Assembly (NCBI RefSeq): GCF_014384705.1
Contig: NZ_JACRSN010000001.1
Coordinates: forward strand, 62,001-126,000
Origin: Yeguia hominis
GTDB lineage: Bacteria > Bacillota > Clostridia > Oscillospirales > Acutalibacteraceae
Direction: 5' to 3'
Length of the DNA stretch: 64,000 nucleotides
The position numbers and the translations under genes are program-made. The notes under the pieces were generated by a model, which ran no database searches, was not told where the DNA came from, and was given only the letters and a program-made list of their open reading frames with translations. Below, in pieces: positions 25,336 to 34,048 of the stretch. The stretch's first letter is position 1; every line of letters starts with the position of its first letter.

Positions 25336-27534
25336 ATGAAAATCATTAAACGCAATGGCTCCGAAGCAGATTTCGATATCTCCAAGATTATGGTGGCGAT
25401 CAGCAAAGCGAATGACACTGTCGACGAGTCGATCCGCATGACGCACATGCAGATTCAGCGCATTGCGCAGAGCGTCGTACTCAGCTGCGAACAGCTTGGC
25501 CGTTCCCCCAGCGTGGAGGAAGTCCAGGACATGGTCGAAAAGCAGATCATGGCGCACGGCGCGTTTGAGGTTGCAAAAAGCTACATTACCTATCGCTATA
25601 CGCGCACGCTCGTCCGGCAGTCCAATACGACAGACGACAAAATTTTGAGTCTCATTGAATGCAACAACGAAGAGGCTAAGCAGGAAAATTCCAACAAAAA
25701 CCCGGTCGTCAACTCCACCCAGCGCGACTACATGGCAGGAGAGGTTTCCCGTGATATTACGAACCGGATTTTGCTGCCGAAAGAAATTGTGGACGCGCAT
25801 AACGAGGGAATCATTCATTTCCACGATACCGACTATTTTGCGCAGCACATGCATAACTGCGACCTGGTAAACCTGGAGGACATGCTGCAAAACGGCACCG
25901 TGATCACCGGGACGCTTATCGAACGGCCGCACAGCTTTTCGACCGCCTGCAATATCGCAACCCAAATCATCGCACAGGTTGCATCCAACCAGTACGGCGG
26001 CCAGTCGATTTCCCTGGCGCATCTTGCGCCTTTTGTCGATGTCTCCCGTCAGAAAATCCGCCGTCAGGTGGAAGCGGAAATCTCTGAGATCGGTGCAGAC
26101 GTCAGCGAAGAGACCGTTTCCAACATTGTAGAAAAACGTCTGCGCGAAGAAATCCGCCGCGGTGTACAGACCATTCAGTATCAAGTCGTCACTCTGCTGA
26201 CCACAAACGGACAGGCTCCGTTTGTCACCGTGTTTTTGTATCTCGGAGAAGCCAAAAACGAACAGGAGAAAAAAGACCTGGCGCTGGTCATTGAAGAGAC
26301 CCTTCTGCAGCGTTATGAAGGCGTAAAGAACGAAAAAGGCGTCTGGGTAACGCCGGCATTCCCGAAGCTGATCTATACACTGGAAGAAGACAATATTTAC
26401 CCCGATTCCCCCTACTACTATCTGACAGAGCTTGCCGCAAGATGTACGGCACGCCGGATGGTTCCGGACTATATTTCCGCCAAAAAGATGATGGAGCTCA
26501 AAGGCGACGTCTACACCTGCATGGGCTGCCGTTCGTTCCTGACGCCGGATCGCTTTACAGACGCCGGCATCGGCAACATCGCCAACGCCGGCAACTACGA
26601 GCCGGGCAAACACAAGTATTACGGCCGCTTCAATCAGGGCGTCGTCACGATCAATCTGCCCGATGTGGCGCTTTCCTCCGGCGGAAACATGGAAAAATTC
26701 TGGAAGATTTTCGATGAACGTCTGGAGCTCTGCCACAAAGCGCTGCAATATCGGCACAACCGGCTCAAGGGTACGCTTTCCGATGCAGCCCCGATTCTCT
26801 GGCAATACGGCGCCTGTGCGCGTCTGAAGAAGGGCGAACCGATCGACAAGCTGCTCTATAACGGGTATTCCACCATTTCTCTCGGCTATGCCGGGCTTTA
26901 TGAGTGCGTCAAATACATGACCGGCAAAAGCCATACCGACCCCACTGCAACGCCTTTTGCACTGAACATCATGCAGTATATGAACGACAAATGCAAAGAC
27001 TGGAAGGCAGCGGAGAATATTGATTACTCCATCTATGGCACACCGCTGGAATCCACCACCTATAAATTTGCGAAATGTCTGCAAAAGCGCTTCGGCATCA
27101 TTCCGGGCGTGACAGACAAAGGCTACATCACCAACTCCTATCACGTCCATGTGACAGAAAAGATCGACGCTTTCAGCAAACTTGGGTTTGAGGCGCAGTT
27201 CCAGCACCTTTCGCCGGGCGGCGCAATCAGTTATGTCGAAGTTCCGGACATGCAGAACAACCTAGAAGCGGTTTTGCAGGTCATGCGGTTTATCTACGAC
27301 AACATCATCTACGCGGAGCTCAATACCAAAAGCGACTACTGTCAGAAATGCGGCTGGGACGGCGAGATCGAAATCCGGGAACAGGACGGAAAACTGGTAT
27401 GGACCTGCCCGCAGTGCGGGAACCAGGATCAGGATACCATGAATGTGGCGCGCCGCACCTGCGGTTACATCGGCACACAGTATTGGAACCAGGGCCGTAC
27501 GCAGGAGATTAAGGATCGGGTGCTGCATCTGTAA
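25336..27534 (+). CDS. nrdD: Anaerobic ribonucleoside-triphosphate reductase
   Basis: A 732-residue class III reductase, ATG 25336 behind AAAGGGGG. Residues 1 to about 95 are the ATP-cone allosteric domain (KIIKRNGSEADFDISKIMVA). The catalytic barrel includes FHDTDYF-type IIHFHDTDYFAQHMHNCDLV and NQGVVTINLPDVALSS with QYGACARLKKGEP. The C-terminus carries four zinc-binding cysteines (YCQKCGWDG, WTCPQCGNQ) and the glycyl-radical loop RRTCGYIGTQYWNQGR. It reduces NTPs to dNTPs under strict anoxia using a glycyl radical made by NrdG, whose gene follows after 15 bases. Expression is probably controlled by NrdR through the boxes upstream. Confidence 0.97.
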   Translation: MKIIKRNGSEADFDISKIMVAISKANDTVDESIRMTHMQIQRIAQSVVLSCEQLGRSPSVEEVQDMVEKQIMAHGAFEVAKSYITYRYTRTLVRQSNTTDDKILSLIECNNEEAKQENSNKNPVVNSTQRDYMAGEVSRDITNRILLPKEIVDAHNEGIIHFHDTDYFAQHMHNCDLVNLEDMLQNGTVITGTLIERPHSFSTACNIATQIIAQVASNQYGGQSISLAHLAPFVDVSRQKIRRQVEAEISEIGADVSEETVSNIVEKRLREEIRRGVQTIQYQVVTLLTTNGQAPFVTVFLYLGEAKNEQEKKDLALVIEETLLQRYEGVKNEKGVWVTPAFPKLIYTLEEDNIYPDSPYYYLTELAARCTARRMVPDYISAKKMMELKGDVYTCMGCRSFLTPDRFTDAGIGNIANAGNYEPGKHKYYGRFNQGVVTINLPDVALSSGGNMEKFWKIFDERLELCHKALQYRHNRLKGTLSDAAPILWQYGACARLKKGEPIDKLLYNGYSTISLGYAGLYECVKYMTGKSHTDPTATPFALNIMQYMNDKCKDWKAAENIDYSIYGTPLESTTYKFAKCLQKRFGIIPGVTDKGYITNSYHVHVTEKIDAFSKLGFEAQFQHLSPGGAISYVEVPDMQNNLEAVLQVMRFIYDNIIYAELNTKSDYCQKCGWDGEIEIREQDGKLVWTCPQCGNQDQDTMNVARRTCGYIGTQYWNQGRTQEIKDRVLHL

Positions 27535-27549
27535 GGAGAATGGGGCACG

Positions 27550-28098
27550 ATGTATTATAGCGAAATCAAACAAACAGACATTGCAAACGGCGTTGGCGTT
27601 CGCGTCACGCTGTTTGTTTCTGGTTGTACAAGACATTGCAAGGGCTGTTTTAATCCGGAAACCTGGAGCTTTTCAAACGGTCTTCCCTTTACTGCGGAAA
27701 CCGAAGAACTGCTCCTGCAGGCGCTTAAGCCCAGCTATATCGGCGGGCTGACGCTGCTCGGCGGAGAACCCATGGAACCTGCCAATCAGGCGGCGCTGCT
27801 GCCTTTTATCCGCCGGGTCAGGGCATGCTATCCGGAAAAAGATATCTGGTGTTATACCGGCTGCATCTTAGAGCACGATTTGCTGCCCGGAGGCGCTTAT
27901 CATTGCGACGCAACCGACGAGTTGCTGCACTGCATCGATGTTTTGGTCGACGGCGCGTTTGAAGAAGAAAAGAAGGATTTGCGGCTGGTGTTCCGCGGTT
28001 CTTCCAACCAGCGTCTCATCGATATGCGCGCAACGCAGAACACCGGATACCGGGAAATCTGCCTGTACCAGCTCCCGCATATGCTGCGCCCTCGATAA
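27550..28098 (+). CDS. nrdG: Anaerobic ribonucleotide reductase activating protein
   Basis: A 182-residue radical SAM activase, ATG 27550 behind AAGGAG. The CxxxCxxC cluster is in VSGCTRHCKGCFNPETWSF near residue 27, and GLTLLGGEPMEPANQ contains the glycine-rich SAM-binding GGEP. It uses a 4Fe-4S cluster and S-adenosylmethionine to generate the glycyl radical on NrdD. The C-terminus VLVDGAFEEEKKDLRLVFRG and SSNQRLIDM is typical. It forms an operon with nrdD, 15 bases apart, and probably with the EamA gene that follows. Confidence 0.95.
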   Translation: MYYSEIKQTDIANGVGVRVTLFVSGCTRHCKGCFNPETWSFSNGLPFTAETEELLLQALKPSYIGGLTLLGGEPMEPANQAALLPFIRRVRACYPEKDIWCYTGCILEHDLLPGGAYHCDATDELLHCIDVLVDGAFEEEKKDLRLVFRGSSNQRLIDMRATQNTGYREICLYQLPHMLRPR

Positions 28099-28184
28099 GC
28101 GTACGGTTTCGCTTCGATCGCCCCTTGATCCCGAACTGCGCAAATGCGTGTTTCCCTCTATTTCGATAAAAGGAGCTTCTCTCC

Positions 28185-29087
28185 ATGCCAAAGACACGTT
28201 CCGGCGCACTCTGTATTCTTGCGGCATCCCTTTTGTTCAGTACCGGCGGAATTCTGATTAAGCTCATCCCCTGGTCCGCGCTTGCCATCAACAGCGCACG
28301 GTGCTTCTTGGGTGCAATTGTCATCGGGATTTATATGGCGATCCGAAACCATCGTCTCGCTTTGCGCGGACCGGTTTTGATCGGCGCAATTTGTATGGCC
28401 GGAACAGTTACCCTGTTTACCATGGCAACCAAAATGACCACAGCGGCCAACGCGATTGTCCTGCAATACACCGCTCCGATTTTTGTCATGCTCTTTTTGT
28501 GGGTGTTTTATCACCAAAAACCCAGGCGGGCGGATTTTATCACCTGCCTGTTTGTTCTTTTGGGCATTATATGTTGTTTTCTGGAGAGTTTTTCCTCCGG
28601 AAACATTGCCGGAGACATTGTCGCAATTCTTGCCGGAATCTCGTATGCCGGTGTCTGCATGCTCAATGTTTCCCCAAAAGCAGACGCACTTTCTTCGATT
28701 CTTCTCGGCCAGCTTCTCGGCGCGCTGGCGGGGCTTCCCGCACTTTTTCGGGAAGCCGACTATCGCCCGCAGCCGATGCTCTGCCTGTTGGCGCTCGGCG
28801 TTTTGCAGGTCGGGCTTGCCTATGTTTTCTTCAGTGAGGGACTTCGTTCCACGCCGCCGGTGGCCGTTTCGCTGATCTGCGGTATCGAACCGGTACTCAA
28901 TCCGCTTTGGGTTGCCATTTTTTATCGGGAACATCTCGGTGTGCTCGCCATTGTCGGCGCGGCCATCGTTCTGGTTTCCATTCTCACCTACCAGTTTCGC
29001 CATTCGGCTCCCAAAAGTTCAAACATCCCGCAAACCAGTCCGCCGAATCAGCCTTGCGATCCGGCAAATTTGAAAGAATCTTCATAA
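28185..29087 (+). CDS. EamA/DMT-family metabolite exporter
   Basis: A 300-residue protein with ten predicted membrane helices in two EamA repeats, ATG 28185 behind AAAAGGAG. Recognisable segments are ILAASLLFSTGGILIKLIPW at the start, TAANAIVLQYTAPIFVMLFL, and in the second repeat RSTPPVAVSLICGIEPVLNP. DMT-family members export amino acids, nucleobase-type compounds or other metabolites; the substrate is not predictable. It lies 86 bases after nrdG without a visible terminator between, so partial co-transcription is possible, although a functional link to ribonucleotide reduction is not evident. A large inverted repeat follows its stop codon. Confidence 0.88.
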   Translation: MPKTRSGALCILAASLLFSTGGILIKLIPWSALAINSARCFLGAIVIGIYMAIRNHRLALRGPVLIGAICMAGTVTLFTMATKMTTAANAIVLQYTAPIFVMLFLWVFYHQKPRRADFITCLFVLLGIICCFLESFSSGNIAGDIVAILAGISYAGVCMLNVSPKADALSSILLGQLLGALAGLPALFREADYRPQPMLCLLALGVLQVGLAYVFFSEGLRSTPPVAVSLICGIEPVLNPLWVAIFYREHLGVLAIVGAAIVLVSILTYQFRHSAPKSSNIPQTSPPNQPCDPANLKESS

Positions 29088-29090
29088 AAA

Positions 29091-29183
29091 GGAATCCCCC
29101 TGCCACAACCGTTCGGCACCGGGTTCCATGTAAAATTCATGGAACCCGGCCGTAAGCGTTGTAGCAGGGGGATTGTGCATTCC
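29091..29183. terminator. Large compound hairpin between convergent genes
   Basis: An extended inverted repeat: AATCCCCCTGC (29093-29103) with GCAGGGGGATT (29164-29174), ACAAC with GTTGT, and an inner perfect 12-base-pair stem CCGGGTTCCATG/CATGGAACCCGG (29119-29149) around TAAAATT. It fills the gap between the EamA gene and the converging dehydratase gene, so it probably acts as a bidirectional terminator, but it is far larger than any other terminator in the window. Confidence 0.6.
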
Positions 29184-29198
29184 TTCAAAACGAACCCA

Positions 29199-30346
29199 TT
29201 ACCACTCTGCAATGGTTCCGTCGAAATTGCGCCAAACCGGATTTTTCCAGGAATGGCCCTTTTGCGCAAGTTCGCGTACCTTCTCTTCGTTGACAGTAAT
29301 TCCAAGACCGCTGCCTTTCGGGACAGAAATGAATCCATTCTGATAGACGAAAACCGTCGGATCGGAAAGATAATCCAGAATATCGTTGCCCTGGTTATAA
29401 TGAATGCCGAGGCTTTGCTCCTGAATAAAGACATTCGGCGTACAAACATCAACCTGCACACAGGCTGCCAGCGCAATCGGCCCGAGCGGACAGTGCGGCG
29501 CAACGGCCACATCGTAGCATTCCGCCATCGACGCAATCTTTTTGACCTCGCTGATTCCGCCGGCGTGAGAAAGGTCCGGCTGCAGGATATCCACATAACA
29601 GGATGCCAGAACCTGTTTAAAATCCCACCGGGAAAACATCCGCTCTCCGGTCGCAATCGGCGTTGCGACGCTGCCCGCAATCTCCCGCAGGGCTTCCAGA
29701 TTTTCCGCAAGCACCGGTTCTTCAATAAACATCGGACGGTACGGCTCCAGTTCCTTCGCCAGAATTTTAGCCATGGACTTGTGCACTCGCCCATGGAAAT
29801 CCACCGCAACCTCCAGCGCATTGCCGAATCGTTCGCGCAGCGCCGCCAGGCGTGCTGTGGCTGCATCAATCTTGTCGTAGCTGTCGATATAGTGCAGCTC
29901 CTCTGTCGCGTTCATTTTAACGGCAGAAAACCCCTGCGCGACCTTTTCCTCTGCGGCCTTGACAATATCCGACGGGCGGTCTCCGCCGATCCAGCTATAA
30001 ACCTTGAGTTTTTCCCGGCATGCTCCGCCGAGAAGTTCATAAATCGGCGCGCCATAAAATTGGCCTTTGATATCCCAAAGCGCCTGATCGACACCCGCAA
30101 GCGCGCTCATCAGAATCGGTCCGCCGCGGTAAAAACATGCTCGGTAAATCGTCTGCCAAAGATCTTCGATCCGCATCGGATCTTTTCCGATCAGATATTC
30201 CCGCACTCTTCGACTGCAGCACGTACGGTGTCGGCGTGTCCCTCGATAACCGGTTCTCCCCAGCCGCACAGACCGCTGTCGGTTTCCAATTTTAAGAACA
30301 GCCAGCGCGGCGGAACTTTGTAGAGTGTCATCCCGGTAATTTTCAT
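29199..30346 (-). pseudogene. dgoD: D-galactonate dehydratase-like enolase-superfamily enzyme, frameshifted
   Basis: The N-terminal part starts at ATG 30346 (MKITGMTLYKVPPRWLFLKL, ETDSGLCGWGEPVIEGHADT, VRAAVEE) and hits a stop near 30200. The remainder continues one frame over as REYLIGKDPMRIEDLWQTIY to TAA 29199, so a single base is missing around 30200-30210. The barrel holds the superfamily residues: lysine in SAVKMN, aspartate in VAVDFHGRVH, FIEEPV, ATGERMFSRW and the histidine region VAPHCPLGPI. DgoD converts galactonate to 2-keto-3-deoxygalactonate. Restoring one base gives a full-length protein of about 380 residues, so either a recent mutation or a sequencing error explains the break. 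No other galactonate genes are adjacent. Confidence 0.85.
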
Positions 30347-30452
30347 AAAATGTCCCCCGATTTCTTTCATATTCCCTCTATAATGATAGTTTACCTGCAA
30401 TGCGCCTTGCTGTCAATCCCCGCCTTTTCTTGTTTGTTCCGTGCTTCCTTTC

Positions 30453-30483
30453 GCATATTGCCGCCCGTAAAAAGCATATACAT
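30453..30483 (+). promoter_or_regulatory. Candidate SigE promoter of spoIIID
   Basis: GCATATT (30453-30459) and CATATACAT (30475-30483), separated by 15 bases, resemble the mother-cell SigE consensus (about KMATATT and CATACAHT). The second element ends 32 bases before the spoIIID start codon. spoIIID is a known SigE target in Bacillus. Confidence 0.45.
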
Positions 30484-30515
30484 GGAACAACAAGTACCGG
30501 GAGGCGAACAACGAA

Positions 30516-30791
30516 ATGAAAGGTGCGATCCATGAGAATTCCCATTTTGTAGAGGAACGCGCGGTGGAACTCGGCGCATATATCCTGCAGACCAACGCAA
30601 CCGTCCGCGTTGCGGCTAAAAAATTCGGCGTCAGCAAATCGACCGTTCACAAAGATGTTTCAGAGCGTCTGAAATATGTCAATCCGCAGCTGTATCGGGA
30701 GGTCAAATCCGTTTTGGAGGTCAACAAGGCGCAGCGCCATATCCGCGGCGGAATGGCAACCAAGCTCAAATATAAAGGAAAAGCGGAATAG
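30516..30791 (+). CDS. spoIIID: SpoIIID, mother-cell sporulation transcription regulator
   Basis: A 91-residue DNA-binding protein, ATG 30516 behind GGGAGG. The sequence HFVEERAVELGAYILQTNAT followed by VRVAAKKFGVSKSTVHKDVS is the helix-turn-helix of SpoIIID, and the basic C-terminus AQRHIRGGMATKLKYKGKAE is the second DNA-contacting part. SpoIIID acts between the SigE and SigK phases in the mother cell, repressing and activating coat and cortex genes, probably including spoIVA and the SpoIVFB locus found elsewhere in this window. The gene appears monocistronic, with tagD starting from its own promoter downstream. Confidence 0.96.
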   Translation: MKGAIHENSHFVEERAVELGAYILQTNATVRVAAKKFGVSKSTVHKDVSERLKYVNPQLYREVKSVLEVNKAQRHIRGGMATKLKYKGKAE

Positions 30792-30815
30792 GATACGGAT
30801 TCTTCCGTTTTCAAA

Positions 30816-30844
30816 TTGATAAACCGGCGAAAACGTGTTATGAT
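30816..30844 (+). promoter_or_regulatory. SigA-type promoter of tagD
   Basis: TTGATA (30816-30821), a 17-base spacer and TATGAT (30839-30844) lie 44 bases before the tagD start codon. Confidence 0.75.
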
Positions 30845-30888
30845 AACAGCATGAGATGCCGAAACCCGGCTGACAGAGGGAGTAGTGT

Positions 30889-31329
30889 ATGAAAAGAGTC
30901 CTGACATACGGCACATTTGATCTTTTACATTACGGGCATATCCGCCTGTTAAAGCGGGCACGAGCGCTCGGCGACTATCTGATTGTCGGCCTGTCCACTG
31001 ATGAATTCAATGCCATTAAGCATAAAAAAGCATTTCACAATTATGAAACCCGCAAGCTGATGCTGGAATCGATTCGATATGTCGATCTGGTCATTCCGGA
31101 ATGCACCTGGGAACAGAAAATCGATGATGTCCTGACCTACAAGGTCGATATCGTCGTGATGGGCAGTGACTGGGCTGGCAGCGACAAGTTTGATTATCTA
31201 AAAGATTACTGCGAGCTGGTTTATCTGGATCGGACAGAAGGCGTCTCCACTTCCCAGATTAAAGAAGAACTGGGACTGACGTGGACAGGGCCGAAAAACG
31301 GCGTACCGTCTGCGGAACCGCAGAAATAA
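30889..31329 (+). CDS. tagD: Glycerol-3-phosphate cytidylyltransferase
   Basis: A 146-residue cytidylyltransferase, ATG 30889 behind GAGGGAG. It shows the HxGH motif in YGTFDLLHYGHIRLLKRA, the RTEGVSTSQI signature near residue 118, and the metal/CTP segment VVMGSDWAGSDKFDYL. It makes CDP-glycerol from sn-glycerol-3-phosphate and CTP in the cytoplasm, the donor for poly(glycerol phosphate) wall teichoic acid or similar polymers. This supports a glycerol-phosphate substrate for the three polyol-phosphate transferases in the window. It faces the transferase-glycosyltransferase gene at 31.5 kb across a shared terminator. Confidence 0.95.
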   Translation: MKRVLTYGTFDLLHYGHIRLLKRARALGDYLIVGLSTDEFNAIKHKKAFHNYETRKLMLESIRYVDLVIPECTWEQKIDDVLTYKVDIVVMGSDWAGSDKFDYLKDYCELVYLDRTEGVSTSQIKEELGLTWTGPKNGVPSAEPQK

Positions 31330-31411
31330 GCCTGACAGAATCGCCTATACCGGCGCAGCGCGCACAAAGCGGCATCGGACGCGCGCAATAAATACCACAA
31401 GGAAATATTGC

Positions 31412-31454
31412 AAACCGGAGTGCTCCTGCAAAAGCAGGAACGCTCCGGTTTTTT
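31412..31454. terminator. Terminator between tagD and the convergent transferase gene
   Basis: AAACCGGAG.G.TCCTGC pairs with GCAGGA.CGCTCCGGTTT around AAAA, followed on the plus strand by a T run. The sequence is nearly symmetrical and may serve both strands. Confidence 0.85.
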
Positions 31455-31493
31455 GTTTCAGATTTCCCGGGTGAAGGAATAGAACGGGCACGG

Positions 31494-33929
31494 TCAGGAT
31501 TCTGCAAACAGCGCTTCCCATTCCTGGAGTGCCTGACGGTTAAAGGCTTCCGGATCAAACGTGCGCATATCCGGTAATTTTCCGTCTGCGGCATCTTTCA
31601 TAGCGGCCGCAAGTCCGGAGACCGTTTTCGGCGTCAATACGCCATAGCCCTGGGATAAAAACGCGCGCGGCCCTTCAATTTCAGTTGCAAGCACTGTTTT
31701 TTTCAAAACAAGCGACTCTAAAATTGTAACCGGAAGGCCTTCGTAATCCGATGACAGGACGAAAGTATCGCACGCGGCAAGAATCGGAAAGACGTTGCCG
31801 AGAGAGCGGAGGATTGCAATCTTAGCGGCACAGGCAGACTGTTCCGCCTGTTTGCAGACTTCTCCATAAGCAGGCCCATAGCCGCCGATCAGGATGAGAA
31901 AACAATCCGGCGTCGTTCTGCAAACGCGCTCAAACGCTTCGATCAGGCGATCCAGCCGCTTTTCCGGAGAAAAGCGCGCAATACTGATGAACCGGTGTAT
32001 GCCCGGACGCTTTAGCTGTGCCTGTAACGCTTCCTGTGAAAGGGTGCTCTCCGTGTCCGGATCAAACCGCAGCGGAAGCAACGCGCACCGCCGGATTTCC
32101 GCAGCGTCGATCGGATTGTGCGCCAAAGCCAGTTTTTTCGCCGCCTGCGGATATAAAAGCTCTTTCTGCATGCCCTCCCGGATGGCAACCAGCCGGTCGA
32201 AGCACCGGTATGCCGTCTCCACAGATGGCAGATGCAGATTTCCCTTCTGCTTCGCCTCTGCCGCCAGATTGCTGTGCAGATAAATGAGCTTTTTCCCTTT
32301 CATTCTAGAAAAAAGCTGCATGATTTCCCGTTCATATCCAGAGTAGTGAATTTCTGCTGAAAACGTACAGCCCGGAAACAGCCGATCGATTTCCCGACGA
32401 TAGACCCGTTCGAAGCTTTTTTGTACCCACCACGGTTCCCGATTGCCGTAAAAATAGACCGCGCGGCAAAACAAATCCCAATAGGAGAGCACCTTTGCCC
32501 CTTGGATCACCATGTAGTTCCACGCTGAAAACTGCATAATCGCCGATTTGTTTTTTTCTACACCGCGCGCATGAAAAAGTAAAATCACTTCGCGTTTTTC
32601 ACGATCGATCAGCGACAGCAGCGATTGCAGCGCCGCGGTAATCCCGTTCTTTTGCAGAGATCCGGCAAACAGCAGCACTTGTTCTTTGCCGCTTCCGTAA
32701 GCATCGCCGTCTATCCGTTCCATTCCCTCCGCAACACCATCTCCGAATACCAGGCGGCATAGCCGTGCGGCAGCATCCGCATCCTGCCGTTCCGTATAGG
32801 GACGCATGGCTTCCTGATAGGCCGGCGCCGGGCATTGCTGGATCAGCGCACACAGCGCTTCCGGCGTCTCTGCACGCGGAAACGGGAAATCCTCCAGATG
32901 CAAATACATTCCGCGCGCGGCAGCGTATTCGGCAGCATCCTCGCAGTATAACAGAATCGGACGGCCGGTTACGGCAAAATCGAACAGGACGCTGGAATAA
33001 TCCGTAATCAAACAATCTGTTGCTGCAAGAAATGCATAGGTCTCATAGTCCTCTGGAAACGGCTTGACCCGCTGAAACTGTGCAAACGGAACCGATCCGC
33101 GGTCCAAATTGTGCAGTTTTGTAAACACCAGAGTGTTTTCGGGAAGCGTTCGGTCCAGCTGTGCAAGGAGATTGGCGATCCGATCTGCCGCCGCGGGATC
33201 CCTTCGGCGCAGCGTTCCGCGCCAAGTCGGCAGATAGGCGTAAATTTGTTTCCCCTCGAATCCACAGGCCATTCGGATCCGACGGCGCAGTTCCGGCTGG
33301 AAAAAGACCGCATTGCGCGGGTATCCGGAAAGCACGTATTGCCCGTGGTAAAGGGAATCGAGCATATACGCCCGGCGCATGATTTCAAATGTAAACCGGT
33401 TTGGATACAATAGATAATCCGCCATCAGAAAATTCCGCTGGGTATTGCCGAGTTCGTTCGGCGCATTTCGGATATCCCTCCCCAACGTTTTCAGCGGCGT
33501 TCCGTGCCAGGTATTGAGATAAATTTGGCCCTTGCGTTTGATCAGATACGTTGGAAACGTCGCATTATTGACCAGATATTCCGCCCGCGCTAAAAGCCTG
33601 CAATACCGGCGCGAATGAATCGGCACAACCGGAATCTGCTGCAGGCCCGCGTACCGCAATTCTGCACATACATGTGCCTGTGCCTGTCTGGAAGATGCTA
33701 CAAAGAGCGAAAGATGGGCATATTCCGGCTTTTGGAACAATTCGAGCAACAAATAGTAGACATTTCCGCTGATGCTGCTCCCGGCATAAGACTCCAGAAG
33801 AACCGTATTTTTGAGAAGTGGTTTCTGCGACTGCCGATGATATCGAAACCGTGCGCGCTGCCACGGATTTCGAAAAATTTTCCAAACCTTTTTCCGTTTT
33901 GCCCAAAGGGTTTTCCAGTTTGCTGCCAT
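31494..33929 (-). CDS. CDP-glycerol glycerophosphotransferase fused to GT4 glycosyltransferase
   Basis: An 811-residue two-domain enzyme, ATG 33929 behind GGGGAGGATG. Residues 1 to about 400 are a Glyphos_transf domain: IYLNTWHGTPLKTLGRDIRN, AYLPTWRGTLRRRDP, FTKLHNLD and LITDYSSVLFDFAVTGRPIL. The C-terminal half is a GT-B glycosyltransferase: ISIARFSPEKRLDRLIEAFE, LILIGGYGPAYGEV and the donor-site DTFVLSSDYEGLPVTILESL. It therefore could add both a polyol phosphate and a sugar, giving a substituted or repeating glycosyl-polyol-phosphate polymer. No membrane segment is visible. It complements the operon at 16.7-21.8 kb and tagD next door. Confidence 0.9.
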   Translation of the reverse strand: MAANWKTLWAKRKKVWKIFRNPWQRARFRYHRQSQKPLLKNTVLLESYAGSSISGNVYYLLLELFQKPEYAHLSLFVASSRQAQAHVCAELRYAGLQQIPVVPIHSRRYCRLLARAEYLVNNATFPTYLIKRKGQIYLNTWHGTPLKTLGRDIRNAPNELGNTQRNFLMADYLLYPNRFTFEIMRRAYMLDSLYHGQYVLSGYPRNAVFFQPELRRRIRMACGFEGKQIYAYLPTWRGTLRRRDPAAADRIANLLAQLDRTLPENTLVFTKLHNLDRGSVPFAQFQRVKPFPEDYETYAFLAATDCLITDYSSVLFDFAVTGRPILLYCEDAAEYAAARGMYLHLEDFPFPRAETPEALCALIQQCPAPAYQEAMRPYTERQDADAAARLCRLVFGDGVAEGMERIDGDAYGSGKEQVLLFAGSLQKNGITAALQSLLSLIDREKREVILLFHARGVEKNKSAIMQFSAWNYMVIQGAKVLSYWDLFCRAVYFYGNREPWWVQKSFERVYRREIDRLFPGCTFSAEIHYSGYEREIMQLFSRMKGKKLIYLHSNLAAEAKQKGNLHLPSVETAYRCFDRLVAIREGMQKELLYPQAAKKLALAHNPIDAAEIRRCALLPLRFDPDTESTLSQEALQAQLKRPGIHRFISIARFSPEKRLDRLIEAFERVCRTTPDCFLILIGGYGPAYGEVCKQAEQSACAAKIAILRSLGNVFPILAACDTFVLSSDYEGLPVTILESLVLKKTVLATEIEGPRAFLSQGYGVLTPKTVSGLAAAMKDAADGKLPDMRTFDPEAFNRQALQEWEALFAES

Positions 33930-34048
33930 TTTGCATCCTCCCCAGCCGTTCTTTATCGGTATTGTTCTGAGAAGCAGAAAAAATATACCTGCATCTAGCC
34001 CAAAGCGGCAAAAATGATGTATACTAAAGGAAGAAAGGAAGCGGTGTT

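Noticed and set aside
25204..27207. Minus-strand open frame of 667 codons opposite nrdD
   Set aside because: Antisense shadow produced by the codon bias of nrdD; covers the nrdD promoter.
29091..29183. CRISPR-like repeat
   Set aside because: It is one nested inverted repeat, not a direct repeat array with spacers; no cas genes are present.
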